A stretch of DNA of 64,000 nt from the NCBI GenBank assembly GCA_902786015.1, contig CADAAU010000003.1, positions 62,001 through 126,000 of the forward strand, in the 5' to 3' direction. The notes beneath the pieces were generated by a model. The model ran no database searches and was not told the DNA's origin. It saw only the letters and a list, made by a program, of their open reading frames with translations. The DNA is from an uncultured Coriobacteriaceae bacterium (GTDB taxonomy: Bacteria; Actinomycetota; Coriobacteriia; Coriobacteriales; Atopobiaceae). The translations under genes were made by a program, and so were the position numbers. Below are positions 23,432 through 38,400 of this stretch, in pieces; the first letter of the stretch is position 1, and each line of letters opens with the position of its first letter.

Positions 23432-26400
23432 ATGAGGAATCGAAAAGAGTGGTGGCATCCGCACGGACCGCTGGCACGCGCTCTAAGCGTGGTGGTGAGC
23501 GTCTCGATGGTCCTGAGCCTGGTGCCCAGTCAGGGCGTGGCCGAGGCTCGTTCGGAGATTGCCGAAGCGACGCAGTCAGCGTCGAGCGAGACAACGCCTT
23601 CTGAGTCGACAGACGGGCAAGCTGCGAACACCGAGCAGTCGAATGATGTCGCCCGAACTGTTAACAACGGCACGGAAGGACAGCGGTCCGAGCAGCAGGC
23701 CGAGCCCACCGCCAATGAGCAGCCCGCAGAGATGCCAGCTGTTCCGGAGGATTCCAAGCCGACCGAGCCGGAGCAGACGCGAGGGACTGCCGAGCAGACG
23801 CCGGCGGAGCAGAATGCTCCCCCCACGAGCTCGAACCTCGCAGAATTCATTACGGGCGCCGAGCTCGAAGACGTTGATGTTGACGACGGCCGCGCCCAGC
23901 TTGTAGAAGGCGCAGTCTATACGGTGCGCCTTTCGTTTGCCGAGCGTGCCGAAAAGCAGTTTGCCGTGGATCAGGAGGCGACCTTCGCGCTTCCCCGGCA
24001 GTTTGTGCCGGCGGCAGATCAGCCGCGTGCCAACGAGCCGACGTTCCTGCGCTACAACGACGAGGCCGGCGCCGAGCAGTCCATAGAGATTGCCCCCAAC
24101 GCCTGGCGCATCGACGGCCATACGGTCCGTCTTTCTTGGAACGTGAACGACGGCGATCGCGAGCGCTTGGCATCTGTGCAAAACGGCAGCCTGAGCATCT
24201 GGGTCGCAGGCACCTTCGCCCTCGGTTCCGAGACCGTGACCTTTGGCAAGAACGAGCGCAGCGAGGACGTGAACGTCGACGTCTACGTGGCGCCCAAGCC
24301 GGAGGAAAAGAAGGACGAGAAAAAAGAGGAGAAGAAAGAGGAGACATCCAAGCCGTCGGACGATTCTGTCCAAAACGCCGAGGAAAAGCCGGAAGCCGGC
24401 GAGGACAAGGCCGAGCAGAGCGCAGGTGAAGGGCAGACCTCCCAGAAGAAACCCAAGCAGAGCAAGACGGAGTATAGCTACGAGGACAGGGACGTGCGCG
24501 TGGTCGCCACGCTCGACGACGCTGCAGCCATCCCCGATGACGCCACACTGCGTGTTGCGCCTGTAGCCGAGGGATCAGCGGATTACGAAAGCTACATGGC
24601 GGCGCTCAATGCCAAGTCCGACGGTGCGCACGATGCACAGAACACCATGATCTACGACGTCTCGTTCGTCAAGGACGGCGAGGAGGTCCAGCCCGCATCC
24701 GGCAGCGTGCAAGTGAAGTTCAACTTCAAGAACGACCAGCTCGCAGACGAGCTCGACGCGCAAAAGCGCAGCCACATTGACGTGACCCACCTCCCCATCG
24801 TCAATGGCGCGCCCAAGGCCGAAGAGCTCGACGCAAACGTGTCGGTCGCGAGCGAGACAGCCGAGTTCACCACGCCGGGTTTCTCGGCGTTCGCGTTCAG
24901 CTTTACCGTGGACTTCACCCTCGGCGGCTATGTGTACAAGATGCCGGGCATGGAGAGCGTCCTACTCTCCACGCTCTTCACGGCTCTCGGCATCAGCGAC
25001 AGCGTGGCCAACGTTGCGAAGGTCGATTTCAGCAACCCCGAGCTCGTGGACGTGCAGCAGGACGGCAACAACTGGAAGCTTACGAGCAAGCAGAGCTTCA
25101 CCACGCCCGAGAAGCTCACCGTGACGATGGACACGGGTAACAAGTACGAGATCGACGTGACGGATCCGCCGGCGGTGGAGCCGGAGCCGACGACGCAACC
25201 GACGATGGGCACGCAGGGTGTGCCGATTGGGGCGCAGAGTGACGTAGGTCTCAGCCAAAACGCGACGAGTGTATCCATCAGTGCACCAGAAAAAGCTGAC
25301 GGGACATATGTCATGACCGAGGGTGATACCTACAACATCTCGCTCTCTTTCGCCCAGAACGCTAATGGCATACAGTTTCCGAACGATGACTCAGATATGT
25401 ACTACACCCTTCCTGCAGGCTTGAATGTTGCGACAACTAATCCCGCAGATTTCAACATCAAGATTACGGACTCCAATGGAGATGTTTACGTATTAACGAA
25501 TAACAAATACCAAATTATCGAGGAGGGAAACGCGAAGAAGCTCAAGGTAAACTTCAACACATACGGTGGTGAAGCCTGGGGAAAGCTCAAGGCATCAAAC
25601 AACGCCCGCTTCTCGGTAAGCTATGAAGGCGTGTACGATGGCCAGACTACTAAGATTAACTTCCCAGGTATTGGTGAGAAGACAGTTGAGATAAACAACG
25701 AGAACAGTGTAACAGCCTCCAAGACGGCAAATATAAATCTCGAAACCAAAAAGGTCTCCTATACGGTAACGATAACATCAAAGGGCAAGAGTACTAACGT
25801 CCGCATAGTCGACGAAATAACAACAAGTAGTAATGGGGTCTTGAACCTAACCCGAAACGATGATGCTGGTCGTACGCTCAAGTACACGGTAACCTCCAGC
25901 ACGGGACAATCTGTTGAATGCAAACCAACAGAGAATGGTGACAATTCGGGCAATAAGTTCGATTACACGATTCCGCTCATGAAGAACAACGAGATCGTAA
26001 CCTTTAGCTACGAAGCTGATATCGATACGTCAAGAATGCCCACTGGACAGGTAGCCTATGGAACCAATGAGGTAAAGGTGTCCAGCGAGAGCAAACCGAC
26101 GCCAGTTACCAGTAACACGAGGACGACTATCGATTATCGTCCCAAGACAAAGAAGGATGGCATGATCCTCGGCGAGGACGGCAAGACCTTCCACTGCACA
26201 TATACGTTCAATACCGACGCCCTTGTGAATGGCGGTAAACACACGCTGACAGATAATCTAAATAGCCAATACCTTACATTGGAAGGCACTACAGGCATCA
26301 CGGTAACGGCATATAAGAAAGACGGATCACCTGTTACAAATCGCGAGAAGATAACAATTGGCTGGGATGCGACTAACGCCGCAGGTACCGCGAAAATGAA

Positions 26401-29400
26401 TAGCAATACCGAATTCGAATTCACTACTCCCGACGACAATGAAGCGTATAAGTATGTTGTGGAATACGACGTAAAGGTGATCGATACGGATGGGCAAACT
26501 GAGCCCATAGAGGTCGAGAATACCGTGACTCCAGATATTGGTGAGCCAAGCACTGGTAAGGGTACTTGGATTCCCCAGGAGGAAGACCAATTCATACTCA
26601 AAAAAACCGTTGACAGCATCAACTATTCGAACCCTGCCACTGTCGACTGGACCACGACCATTCATGTGCCAGCAGAGGGACTGACGGAAGGGAAAGCTGT
26701 CCTTACCGACTATCTGCCTGGTGGGGTGTGGGTTGCTGGACAAAACTCTGCGCAGTACGACACTCTGGCAACGACAACTGATACGTCCAAAGGCACGACA
26801 GCAACAAATAATATTCGCTACCTGCTTTCCGTAACAGGTCTGCAGAATGATGACACCTATGACCTTGTAATTGACGATACTAATCACACCGCCACGGTGA
26901 ACTTCTATACCGACAGCATCAAGACAACAAAGGGTCTGACTGGCAAAGCAGGTGGCTATTGGGTTACCGTAAAGTACACGACTCAAGTCAACGCGGCGTG
27001 GCTTGCTGCCACCCCAACTAACAGCTCTCTTGAGAGTCATAACAATAAAATCAACATGAACGGTCATGACGAATACGCTACGGCAAAAGTGACTGGCGTG
27101 CGTGTGGATAAGAATGCCGAAGTAGCTGCCCCTCGCTATGTCGAGAAAACGAATCCAGATGGGTCAAAGACCACAGTCGAACTCCCCGTCTATAAGTACA
27201 CCCTTACCCTTAAGAACGTAACCTCTGCAGACAACGAGATCATTGACCTCTTTGATCGCAACATACTTGAGCCGTTTATGGCGGTTGGAGGAGCAACTGT
27301 TGAGGGCTTTTCATCAGATTATTTTGCTTGGTATGCAATCTCGACAGATGCATATCAGCGTGTTGGCCAACCTGTCGGATACGAGGACTATTCGGAGACA
27401 GATCAGCAATCCGGCAAAACAGTTCAAGGAATTAAAATTAAAACAAACGCCGATTCTATGCCTACTGATCCGTCCTCTCCGACGGGCTATCCTTCTACAG
27501 TTCAAATCGTTTACTATCTCACCGTAAAGGATGAGGCTGCTCTCAAGACGCTCCAAGCTCGCGCGGTAGCTGATGGCGGAACGACCTCCGTGAACAATAC
27601 TGCGAAGTGGGGGACTTCCGTTGATCCTGCCGACGTAACGTATAAGTACAAGGGCGTAACCAAGGAGATGCTCACCAATGTTGGCGAACTGTCCAAAACA
27701 GACGAGGATATTTATGCAGCATTCAAAGTGACTCTCAACCCAGCTGGTGCAACCATCAACAGCGGTGGCGCCTACGACGCTACCGACTCGGTTGAGAATC
27801 TTTCCATACTGCAGACATCCATCAAGATCACGGATGGTGATGGAAATCCTGATCCGAAAGGCAAGGACTTTGGTATCACCTACGATATGACTGGAGACAA
27901 TATCGTATTCCACAACGTTCCTGACGGAAAGACGATTGTTGTTACCTATAGGGCACGTGTGAAGTTCTCTACGATTGGCAAGCCAGGCCAAACGGTTGAT
28001 GTGAACTTCAAAAACGACATCGATATGCTCGAATATGAAGACCATGTAACCAATACGGCTCACCGTAAGAATACAGGTGAGGGTGCGGCTGATATCTACT
28101 CCGTGAACCTTCTCAAATACGAGACCGATAACATGAGCAAAAAGCTTAACGGTGCCAAGTTCCAATTGTTCTATGGACGACCGGCTACACAAGCGGAAAA
28201 AGATGCAGCAAATGCTGCTGGAAAAACCAAAGATTCCGCATTGACCATAGGTTATGTCCTCGATGAAAGCCGTCCCGTAACAGGCAATAATGGCGAGGTA
28301 ATCCTCACTACATCGAGTGACCATGACATTGATGGTGATGGCGTGAACGATGAGGGTGTTATCGTAGTAGAGGGCGATCAAGACAAGGACGGCTGGTCCA
28401 TTCAGGCGAATACGTATTACTTCCTAAAGGAGATCGAACCGCCTGCAGAACACAAGCTCCTCGATTACAATCCTGCCTTCAGGGTGAGTGATGACGGTAC
28501 CACCGATTACGACAGATATATCTATCACTCTGGTGATACGCTCACGGCAAAGGACTCTCCTGGTACATACAGGGATGTACAGAAGTATTGGGCTCAGGGC
28601 TACACACCACCCGAAGGCACTACGGTAACGGTAAAGCTGCAGCAGCGCTTCCTCACTTGGGATGCGACGAATAGCGAATGGGCGGTTAAGAACGAGAACG
28701 CTGGCTGGAGTGACGAGATTCTGGACGCGGACGGAACTCACTATATCCAGAATGCTCAAGGAGCGATAGGAAACAGTTCACCTTCTGGTGGGGTAACCAT
28801 GGTTCTCAACGCGGGCAACAATTGGACGGGTCGCTTTGAAAGCCTTCCGGTATACGTGGCAACGAGTCATGATGGATTTGTTGCCAAGGACGGCGACCTG
28901 AGAGCCGAGTACCAAATCAAGGAGGTTTCTATCGACCATGATGGTGACGGAACGAGATCTCCAATTTCAGTGGATCAGACCACCACTACCGATGCCAAGA
29001 GTGGTGACAGCACCAGTTTCCATTGGAGTTACAACAGTGCTGGACGTGGGCTCACGGTAACCAATCAACCCAAGCAGGGTTCTCTCAAGGTGAAGAAGGC
29101 GGTAACCGTTAACGGTAACTCGACCACGGGGACGATGGCTGACGGAACCTACGTATTCAATATCACAGGAAAAAATCACACTAACGCATCAGTAAAAAAG
29201 ACCGTAGAGATAGAGATCAAAAACGGTGTGGTCATTAATGCTACCGTAGACGATGAGGCTGCGGATATCAAAGAGGGCTTCGCCGAGGTGAAGAACCTCA
29301 CTCCGGGTGCCTATAAAGTCGAAGAAGATACGTCTCACAACAAGGCGGGAATGACGCTTACAACAACAAATCCTGTGATCGTTACTGTCACTGCAGGCAA

Positions 29401-32400
29401 ATCGGGCGATAGCGTTGAAGCTGGCAAAGCATCCTTCATCAATAACCTAGACTATGGTGGCCTGCAGATTACCAAGCGGGTGACCCAAAATGACAGCACG
29501 ACGTTGAGCGACCGTGCGAAGAGCAAACTCGCGGGCAAGTACGACTTCTCTGTGTATACCGACTCGGAATGCAAATACATTGCAAAAGATCTTGATGGCA
29601 AAGAGTGTACGGGCAGCATTACGATTAAGAGTGACGGTACGGCAGAGTCCACGCTTACGTTTGACAAACTTCCTGCGAGTGAAGGGGGTAAAAACTACTA
29701 TCTCAAGGAAACAGGCTCGAACAACGGTATAGCGCTCGACTCGACAGTTCACACGATTAACGTCAAGAGAGGTCATATTACAAGTGATGAGACTTGCACC
29801 GTTACCAACACGTACGATACAGGATCGCTCAAAATCAAGAAGAACGTGAAGGTCAACGGCAAGGATGCGGCCAGCACGAATGACTTTGGTACGCAAGACT
29901 CCTGCGATGGCATCTATACGTTCGAAATCTGGAGAGATGCGTACGGGTCCGGTGGGCGTGTCGGCCAGGTAAAGATTTACTTCGAACATGGCGTGGCAAC
30001 ACAAAAGAAGGTCGATGGGCAAGACTATCCCTGCTATGAGTGGGTGGATGAGCGTACAACGGGCTCAAGTGGTAGCAACGTATTGACGTGGCATGCGACG
30101 AATGTACAAGATGGAGCTGTGCAGATAAACGACCTTGAGCCAGGCAACTATGTCATTCACGAGAATATAGGAAAGCTGCCCGCTGGCATGAGTCTTCTGG
30201 GCAACAACGACCAACCAGTGAGTGTCTCTGCGGGGAATAGCAGTGCAATTCAGACGGCAGAGTTTACCAACAATCGTGAAGAGTACGGTGAGCTTAACCT
30301 CTCCAAGAAGGTAATCTCCAACAGCCCCAGCGAAACGAACAAGGTACAGTTCACCTTTACCGTCAAAGTGTACAAGACCGATAGTTTTACCGACGAAAAT
30401 ATCGACACCTCTGTGAACGGCAACTACGGTGATATGGTCTTCAACAACGGTGTCGCCGTCGTAGCAATTAAGAACAATCAGAATGCTTCGACGGGTAACA
30501 CGCTGCCCACGGGACTCTACTACCAGATTACCGAGGCGAATGCTACAAACTTTACTCTGACGGGGATTACGGGAGGAACAAGCCAGGACATAACAAACAA
30601 GACCGACAACGGCGTCATCTCAAAGACAAAGTCCGATGTTGAGTTCACGAACTCCCTCGTTGAAGGCAATCTCATAGTCAAAAAGAGGGTTGTCTCGAAT
30701 ACAACTAACAGTGCGCTGAAGGCGGCTGATGAGTCCAAGCAGTTCGACTTTACTGTTACACTTACGAGTTCAACGCTGACAGGTACTTACGGAGCGAAGA
30801 ATCCCGATGGTACATTCGTGAATCCTGACGAGACCGTGACATTCAGCAACGGTGTTGCGACGTTCAAGCTAAAGAACGGCGAAAAGAAGAATGCGGTTGG
30901 TCTGCCAGCCGGCATGCCCTACGTGGTGCAAGAGACTTCCGCCGAGGGCTTCACCACCACTTGGGAGGATAATACGAGCAACAGCATCGCCGTTGACACT
31001 AATGACGATGAAATCACCGCCACGAATACGCGTGAGTTCGGCGGGGTTAAGGTCTCGAAGGAGATCATTTCGAGCGCCACGGGTGATAATACGAACTTTA
31101 CCTTCACGGTCACTCTCTCGGACGAAAGTATCACAGGCACCTTTGGAGATATGACCTTTACTAAGGGCGTTGCAACCGTCGTGGTGCCTGGTGGCTCTAG
31201 TAAGAGTACTGGCAATACGCTGCCTGCAGGCATCACCTACACCATCACAGAGCAAAGCGTGAATGGCTATACCCTTACTGGCGTAACGGGCAAAGACACG
31301 GGCAAGATCGAGCCTAACGTCATTAATGAAGCTAAGTTCACCAACCGCAAAGACGATGGTGGCCTGCTTATAAACAAACGTGTGAACTCTGCGTCCAACG
31401 AAGACAAGGACCTCTACTTCCCGTTCCGCGTGACGCTTTATGAGAATTCTGCCCGCACCATAGTTTGGAACAAGACTGGCAAGGTAAACGATAGCGATGA
31501 CATCAGTTACACGAACGGTGTTGCCTATGTCTTCCTCAAGCACGATCAACAGGCGATTTCCACTGGCATACCATCGGACTATGGCTACAAAGTGGAAGAG
31601 ATTAACAAGTCGACGGTAACCGGGACGGATTTGTCGGCGCTACAAACTGCGGTCAACAATGACTCCAATGTCACATGGGAGAACGTGGCCGATTTCAACA
31701 GATATAGCACTGTCGTCCAAAACGGCGCTACGGGCACAACGAGCTTCGGTACGATTCAGAGCGGTACCATCTCCATGGCTACGAGCTCGGCGCGTTATAC
31801 GAACAGTCACGTTAACGGCTCTCTCTCCGTTTCTAAGAAGCTCATTTCCGATGCTGTAGCCGACAAGAACCAAGAGTTCAACTTCACGGTAAAGGTGTAC
31901 AAGTCTTCGACTATTGCTGATGAGAATGTTGACACTTCCATCAACGGCATCTTTGGAGGGATGACGTTCAACAACGGTGTCGCAAACGTGAAGATTAAGG
32001 GCGGTTCGACCGTAACGACGGGCAACACGCTACCTGTTGGTCTGTACTACCAGGTGACAGAGGACAAGGCGACGCCCGCTGGTTTCAACCTTACGGGAAT
32101 AACCAAGACGGTTGGTACCACGAAGACGAATGCCAGTGCGGCAGAGGTTGGGGCAGGCGCCATAACGGGTGAGGTCGTTCAGAGCCAAGCATCCACGATC
32201 GACTTTACCAACAAGCGTGATCTCGGCTCGCTCAAAGTGAGCAAGCAGCTTATCTCTGCTGCTACGGCGGACGCGAACCAGAAGTTCAACTTCACCGTTA
32301 CCCTCTTAGACACTTCCATCAACGGTTCGAAGGCAGCCGACGGAAGCGATTTCGGTGCAACCTTCGCGAATGGTACGGCGCATCTTGAGATAACGGGAAC

Positions 32401-35400
32401 CGGTGATGTGACCATTTCAAATCTTCCCGTTGGCGTGGGTTATGTGGTGACTGAGGACAGCGCTCCCGGCTTTACGCTTACGGGCGTTACGGTGAACGGC
32501 ACATCGATATACACGAACGAGAACGGCAACGCTACGGGCACATCCATGGCGCGTGGTCAAATATCCGCAACGCAATCTACCGTTGCCTTTACGAACTCTC
32601 GTGATTTGGGCGAAATCGTACTTACCAAACAGGTCATATCCGATGCGGAGGCCGATCAAAACACCGAGTTTGAGCTAACGCTTACGATGTATAAGGATGG
32701 CAGGCTCGAGAATAACAATATAGATGGGGCAATCAACAACGAGAAAACGGGAGATGTATACACCACCTACCCGGTAGTGGGCATCACGAGCAATGATGCT
32801 CCCCTCGCATTTGTGAATGGCACATGCACCGTCACGCTCGATAAAAGCAACAACTGGACCGCCTCGGCTAAGAACCTGCCAACTGGTCTCTACTACAAGG
32901 TAACCGAGACAAAGATGAACGGCGGCACATCCTTGCAAGAAGGTACAATTACCGCTAACGGATGGACTCTTACCGACGTCACAGGCACTGGCTCCGAGCT
33001 CAAGAATGCTAGCGGCCAGTTGTACGGAAGGACAGGGTCTATTAGCTCGACGCGCGCTACAGCGAACTTCGCCAACACGCGTGATCGGGGCAAGCTCACC
33101 GTTAACAAGAGGCTGATCTCCAACAAGACGGCTGACAAAGACCAGACGTTCAACTTCTCCGTTAAGCTGTACAAGAGTTATACGGATGCTAACGACAACG
33201 AAATCGACACCACCATCGATGGCACCTACAGCGGTATAAAATTTACTGACGGTAAAAGCGTAACCCCCATCATCCTCAAGGGTGGCGAGTCAAAGACAAT
33301 AGATGACTTGCCTCAGGGCATCTTCTATACCGTTGAGGAGGCCACGGCCACGGGCTTTACCCTTACCGGTGTTACGGTGAACAGCGACAAGAATGCTGAC
33401 GGTACGGCAGAGGGATACGGCGGCGATACGACCAACAGAATTGGCGACGGCGTCATTGCCTCCACCGAGTCTACGGTTGCATTCGAGAACACGCGCGACA
33501 AGGGCGGGTTCAGCTTCAACAAGGTTGTGACGCCTGATCCGAACACAGCTAATCCAGGACAGGTGTTCACCTTCTCCATACAGCTTTCTGGAGTCAATGC
33601 AGCAGCTATCAACGGTTCAGGTTTCGGTACGTACAAGGAAACTTCACAGTCTGGAGTAAGTAACATTCCATGGGTGAACGGATCGGCGACGATAAAGCTT
33701 AAGGATACAGGCTTCGCCACAGTGGAGAATCTGCCCATTGGTGTTACCTATACCGTGACCGAGATGGCCGTGAACGGCTTTACGACCATGACCAATCAGG
33801 TTGATGAGGCAACGAGTCCCTATGGGAACTGCGGGCAGAACCTCAGTACTCCTGACGACGGGGGACCTAGTGCGGTAACATCCACCTTCGTGAGGGGTGT
33901 CGTGACCCAGGACGTAGACTCCACTTATGGTTATGTGGGACCGACCTTCACCAATAACCACGACGAGGGCGGCTTGGTCGTGAAAAAGATTGTGAGCAGC
34001 GATTACGCGCCGGACAAGGACGAGGAATACACCTTCCGCGTGCAGCTCTCCGATAAGACCGTCAGCACGGTCAACACGGCGACGGATACAACTTACAAGA
34101 CTGGTAGCAACTATGCTGTCGTGAATAATGGAGACGCAGTTATACCGTTTGTGAGGGGTGTGGCAACCTTCAAACTTACCGATGGGCGGCAGGCTTCCAT
34201 CACGGGTCTTCCCGCTGGTACGACCTACAGCGTGACCGAGACCTCCGTCGAGGGCATCGAGACGACGTGGACGGACGTGGTGAGTACCGACAATGGGGCC
34301 AACAGCGCGACAAAGCGGGTGGGCACAGAGGGCAAGGGAACTATCGTGGCAAATGAGGTAGCTACCACTACCGCCACGAACACCCGCATGCTCGGTAAGC
34401 TTGACATCACGCAAACCGTCATCAGCCACTCGGCCGACGACAAGAACACCGAGTACGCCTTTAAGGTCTCGTTCTATTCCGACAAGGATCTTAAAGCTCC
34501 TACCAGCGTAAGAGTGAAGTATACGATTGATTACGGTCTCGTTGTACTCTATGCCAATCAAACTGCATTCCGACTTTCGGACGGTGAGGTAGCCCACTTC
34601 ATTGAACTACCCCAAGGCATCTACTACAAGGTCGAGGAGACTGGGAAGTATGTGAACAATTCTACTGAAATGGCGATTGATAAAGGCATGACGACCTCCA
34701 CGAAGCTCGGCCAGGGTCGGACGGATAGCGGCAAGATCGATAAGTTCACCACATCCCACTTTACCAACACCCGCATCGAAGGCGGACTCTTCGTGTACAA
34801 GAACGTCAAGAGCCATATTGACGGTGACGACAAACGCAAGTTTGACTTTACGGTGGCACTATATACCGACGCGGCTTGCACTAAACTGGCGACAAACGTC
34901 ACCGGCACCTACGGTGAAGGCGCCAATGCTATGACCTTTAACAGGGGAATTGCGACCTTCAGTCTGGCAAGTGGTGAGAGTGCCTTTGCGTCCAACCTAC
35001 CAGCTGGCTACTATTTCAAGGCTGTTGAAGGTACGCTCAATAGCGAAACGGCAAATGCAGACTTTACGCCGAGTGTGTCTGGAGTGCCCGCAGGAAAGGT
35101 TAATGCTCTTACCGATTCCGGTAGCATTCAGTATGTTGCGGGATACCAATCAAACGGTACGCCCATTACTGCCGAGTTCAACTATGCGGCCTATGCTGGT
35201 GCGACCGGCATGATCGTTTCGAAAGACAACCGTAACGTAACCATCACTAATACGCGTAAGGCGGGAAATCTCAAGGTTGAAAAAGTCCTGCCAGCAGGTA
35301 AGGAAGCATCATCCGATGAGTTCTTCTTTACTGTGGAGCTAGCGGATAGCACCATTAACGGTACGTACGGTGATATGGTCTTCAACAAAGGTGTTGCCAC

Positions 35401-38400
35401 CTTTACCCTCAAGCAAGGACAGGCAAAGAGTACGGCTGAGTATGATGTCAGCGATACCAGTCATCAGCACCCCATTGGTACGCTGCCCGTTGGTCTGCAG
35501 TATCGCGTCACGGAGAGCAATGCTAGTGGATACAGCACAACTTGGACATCCACGACTTGGGCAAACAAATCCATCACGGGCGGTAGCGCCGAAGATGAGA
35601 ATGGCGACGTCTTCAGATATCAATACAACACTCAGTGGAAGTCTGAAGCGGAAAATGGGCGTGGTGGACTTGAGGGCTTTGACCTCTACACCATATCGAG
35701 TGAGACTAAGACCATTACATGGACGGACAAGAATGGTAAAGAGCACACCTACACAGTTACGAATCCCGCCTACAAAGAAGGCGATGGTGATCTTACGAAG
35801 TCGTGGACCAAGGGTAACCATGCAACCGAGTGGGCTTGGCGTGAAGACGGCAAGGACGGAGAGCCAGTTTATACGGGTGAAGTGCTGAAGAACGCTGTCA
35901 CCGACGGTCATGAGGACGTGGTGATCTTCACCAATTCGGAGGAAACTGGCTCTCTCACCATTTACAAGAGGACAGATAGCGGTCTTGTCCTTGACAAAGA
36001 GAAATCATTCCATTACCACGTGCAGTTGCTCGACACCGTACCTCAGGCTGTATATGGTGAAATGTACTTCGATGAGAATGGTGTGGGTTATACGGTGAGA
36101 GACGGTGGCAAGGGTGATGAGGGTTTTGACCTGTGCGCTGGTCAATACCTTACGGCTTCTGGTCTCCCCAAGGGTACGCGTTACCAAGTGTCAGAAGACC
36201 CTGATCCTGATTACGTGCAATCACCACAGGCTGTTTATGGTGTGGTCGGTTACGGCAGTGGTGGCGAGAATGAGATAATTAGCGACCAGTCACTTGCTAG
36301 CCAGTTCTCAGACAAAGAAATACCTGACTTCCGTAGCGTGTCGTGGTACACCAACACGCGAAAGACGGGAGAACTGCGCGTGGCAAAGGTCGTGGACAGC
36401 CCCCTCCAGACCGATATCGAGGCGCCATATGAATTCCTGATTCAGCTATCGGACAAGAAATACGACGGTCGTTTCGCCGAAATAGAGTATCAGCAGATGA
36501 AAGACGATAATGGAAACCCCGTATATGACGACATTACTGGTGAACCGGTGATGGAGCAAAAGTTCGTTGGCGACTTAAAGTCCTATAAGTTTGAGAATGG
36601 GCGTTTGAGCATCACACTTAAGGGAGGGGAGTTTGCGAGCTTCTACAACACCAGTCCGGCTGTAAACAGTGAATGGAGACCCGCCGCAGGCGAGCATGCG
36701 TTAGTGCCCGTCAATGACGCTCAGACTGAAATGGATTACACGAAGGCTCTTCCACATGGCTTGAACTACGAAGTGACAGAAACAAAGGACAACGGATTGG
36801 TGGCAAGTTGGGTAGGTAATACGGGCGCTATAGATGAAACAACTATGGCTGTTGCTACCTGCACCAACAAGCGCGAAGGCGGTAACCTTACCGTAAGTAA
36901 GACGCTCATATCCGATGCGGCAGCCGACAAAAATCAGGATTTCAATTTCAATGTCGAGCTCTTCCGTGACGAAGCGTGCACAGAGCCGTTGTCCATAGCC
37001 GGCTCCTACGGCGGTATGATCTTTACCACGACGGATGACAATGGCGCAACGCACGGTTCACGTGCAATCGTCTCGCTTAAGGGTGGTGCGTCTGCAACGG
37101 CGACTGGTTTGCCAGTGGGAACCTACTACAAGGTGACCGAGGCCAACGCCGATGACTTCGAGCTTACGGGCATTACGGTTAATGGTACAAGGAATGCGAC
37201 GGCAACAGAAGCCAAGGGTGTGATATCCGCTACAGCTTCTTCCGTGGAGTTTGAGAACACGCGCAAGACTGGTGTGTTGCGCATTACCAATAATGTGCGG
37301 TATCTCCACGCTACTAACCTGACCGACGAGGATCGCAATCGTGAGTTCAAATTCACTGTGATACTCAGCGACAGTAGCATCAACAATACGTATCCCGTGT
37401 ACAAGGCAGATGGTAGTACCGCCGAAGACAAGGCGCTCGTGTTCCAGAACGGTAGGGCTACCGTCAGCCTCAAGATGGGGGAGTATGCCTCCGCAGACGG
37501 TCTGCCCACAGGCATCGGCTACACGGTGAGCGAGGACAAGATGTCGTACTACTCGCTTGGCATGACGTCGGAGGCCATCGAACCGATTACGACTGAAGTG
37601 TCCACCAAGACCCTGGTTAACACGCACTCCGTAGGTAGTTTGGGAATATTCAAGGCATTCCAGATGGCCGATGGTGACAAGTCGTATGAGAACGAGACGT
37701 TCAACTTCACCGTCACGCTATACAACACCGATCCTTCTTCGGGTAACGCAAGCGTCGCCACGGGGATTACCTCCAACGCACAAAACAACTATGGCGGCAT
37801 GACCTTCAACCAGGGTGTTGCACACGTCAGTCTCACGAAGAACAACGATGATGGCAACGGCATTTGGACTGTGGCTGCCAACAACCTGCCCGATGGCCTC
37901 TGGTATAAGGTCACCGAGGATATGACCGAAGAGCAGAAATTCAACTACAAGCTTACTGGGGAAAGCGGTCAGGTAGGCGAGATTTCTACGGCGCTGCTGC
38001 CGGTAAACTTCACGAACAGCCGCATCTACCGAGGTGGACTGCGCGTAACCAAGACCATCAAGAACCCGGTCGACAACGACAACGACAAGAGCTTTAAGGT
38101 CAAGGTCACGCTGTTTACCGACAACACGTATCAGACAGCTGCGACCGACGTCAATGGCAAGTTTGGCGTGTGCGCGGCTGGCGATCAAGAGCTCGACTTC
38201 AACGGTGGTGTTGCTGAGGTCACTCTCAAGAACGGTCAGTTTGCCTCTGCAAAGAACCTGCTGGCAGGTCTTGGTTACACCGTGGAGGAAGTAACGGACG
38301 CCAACACGGCGATCTTTACGCCCACGTACTCCTACAAGATCCAGGGGTCGGACACCGAGATTACCGATCAAGCGCAGCGCGTCATAAGCAAGGATACGAT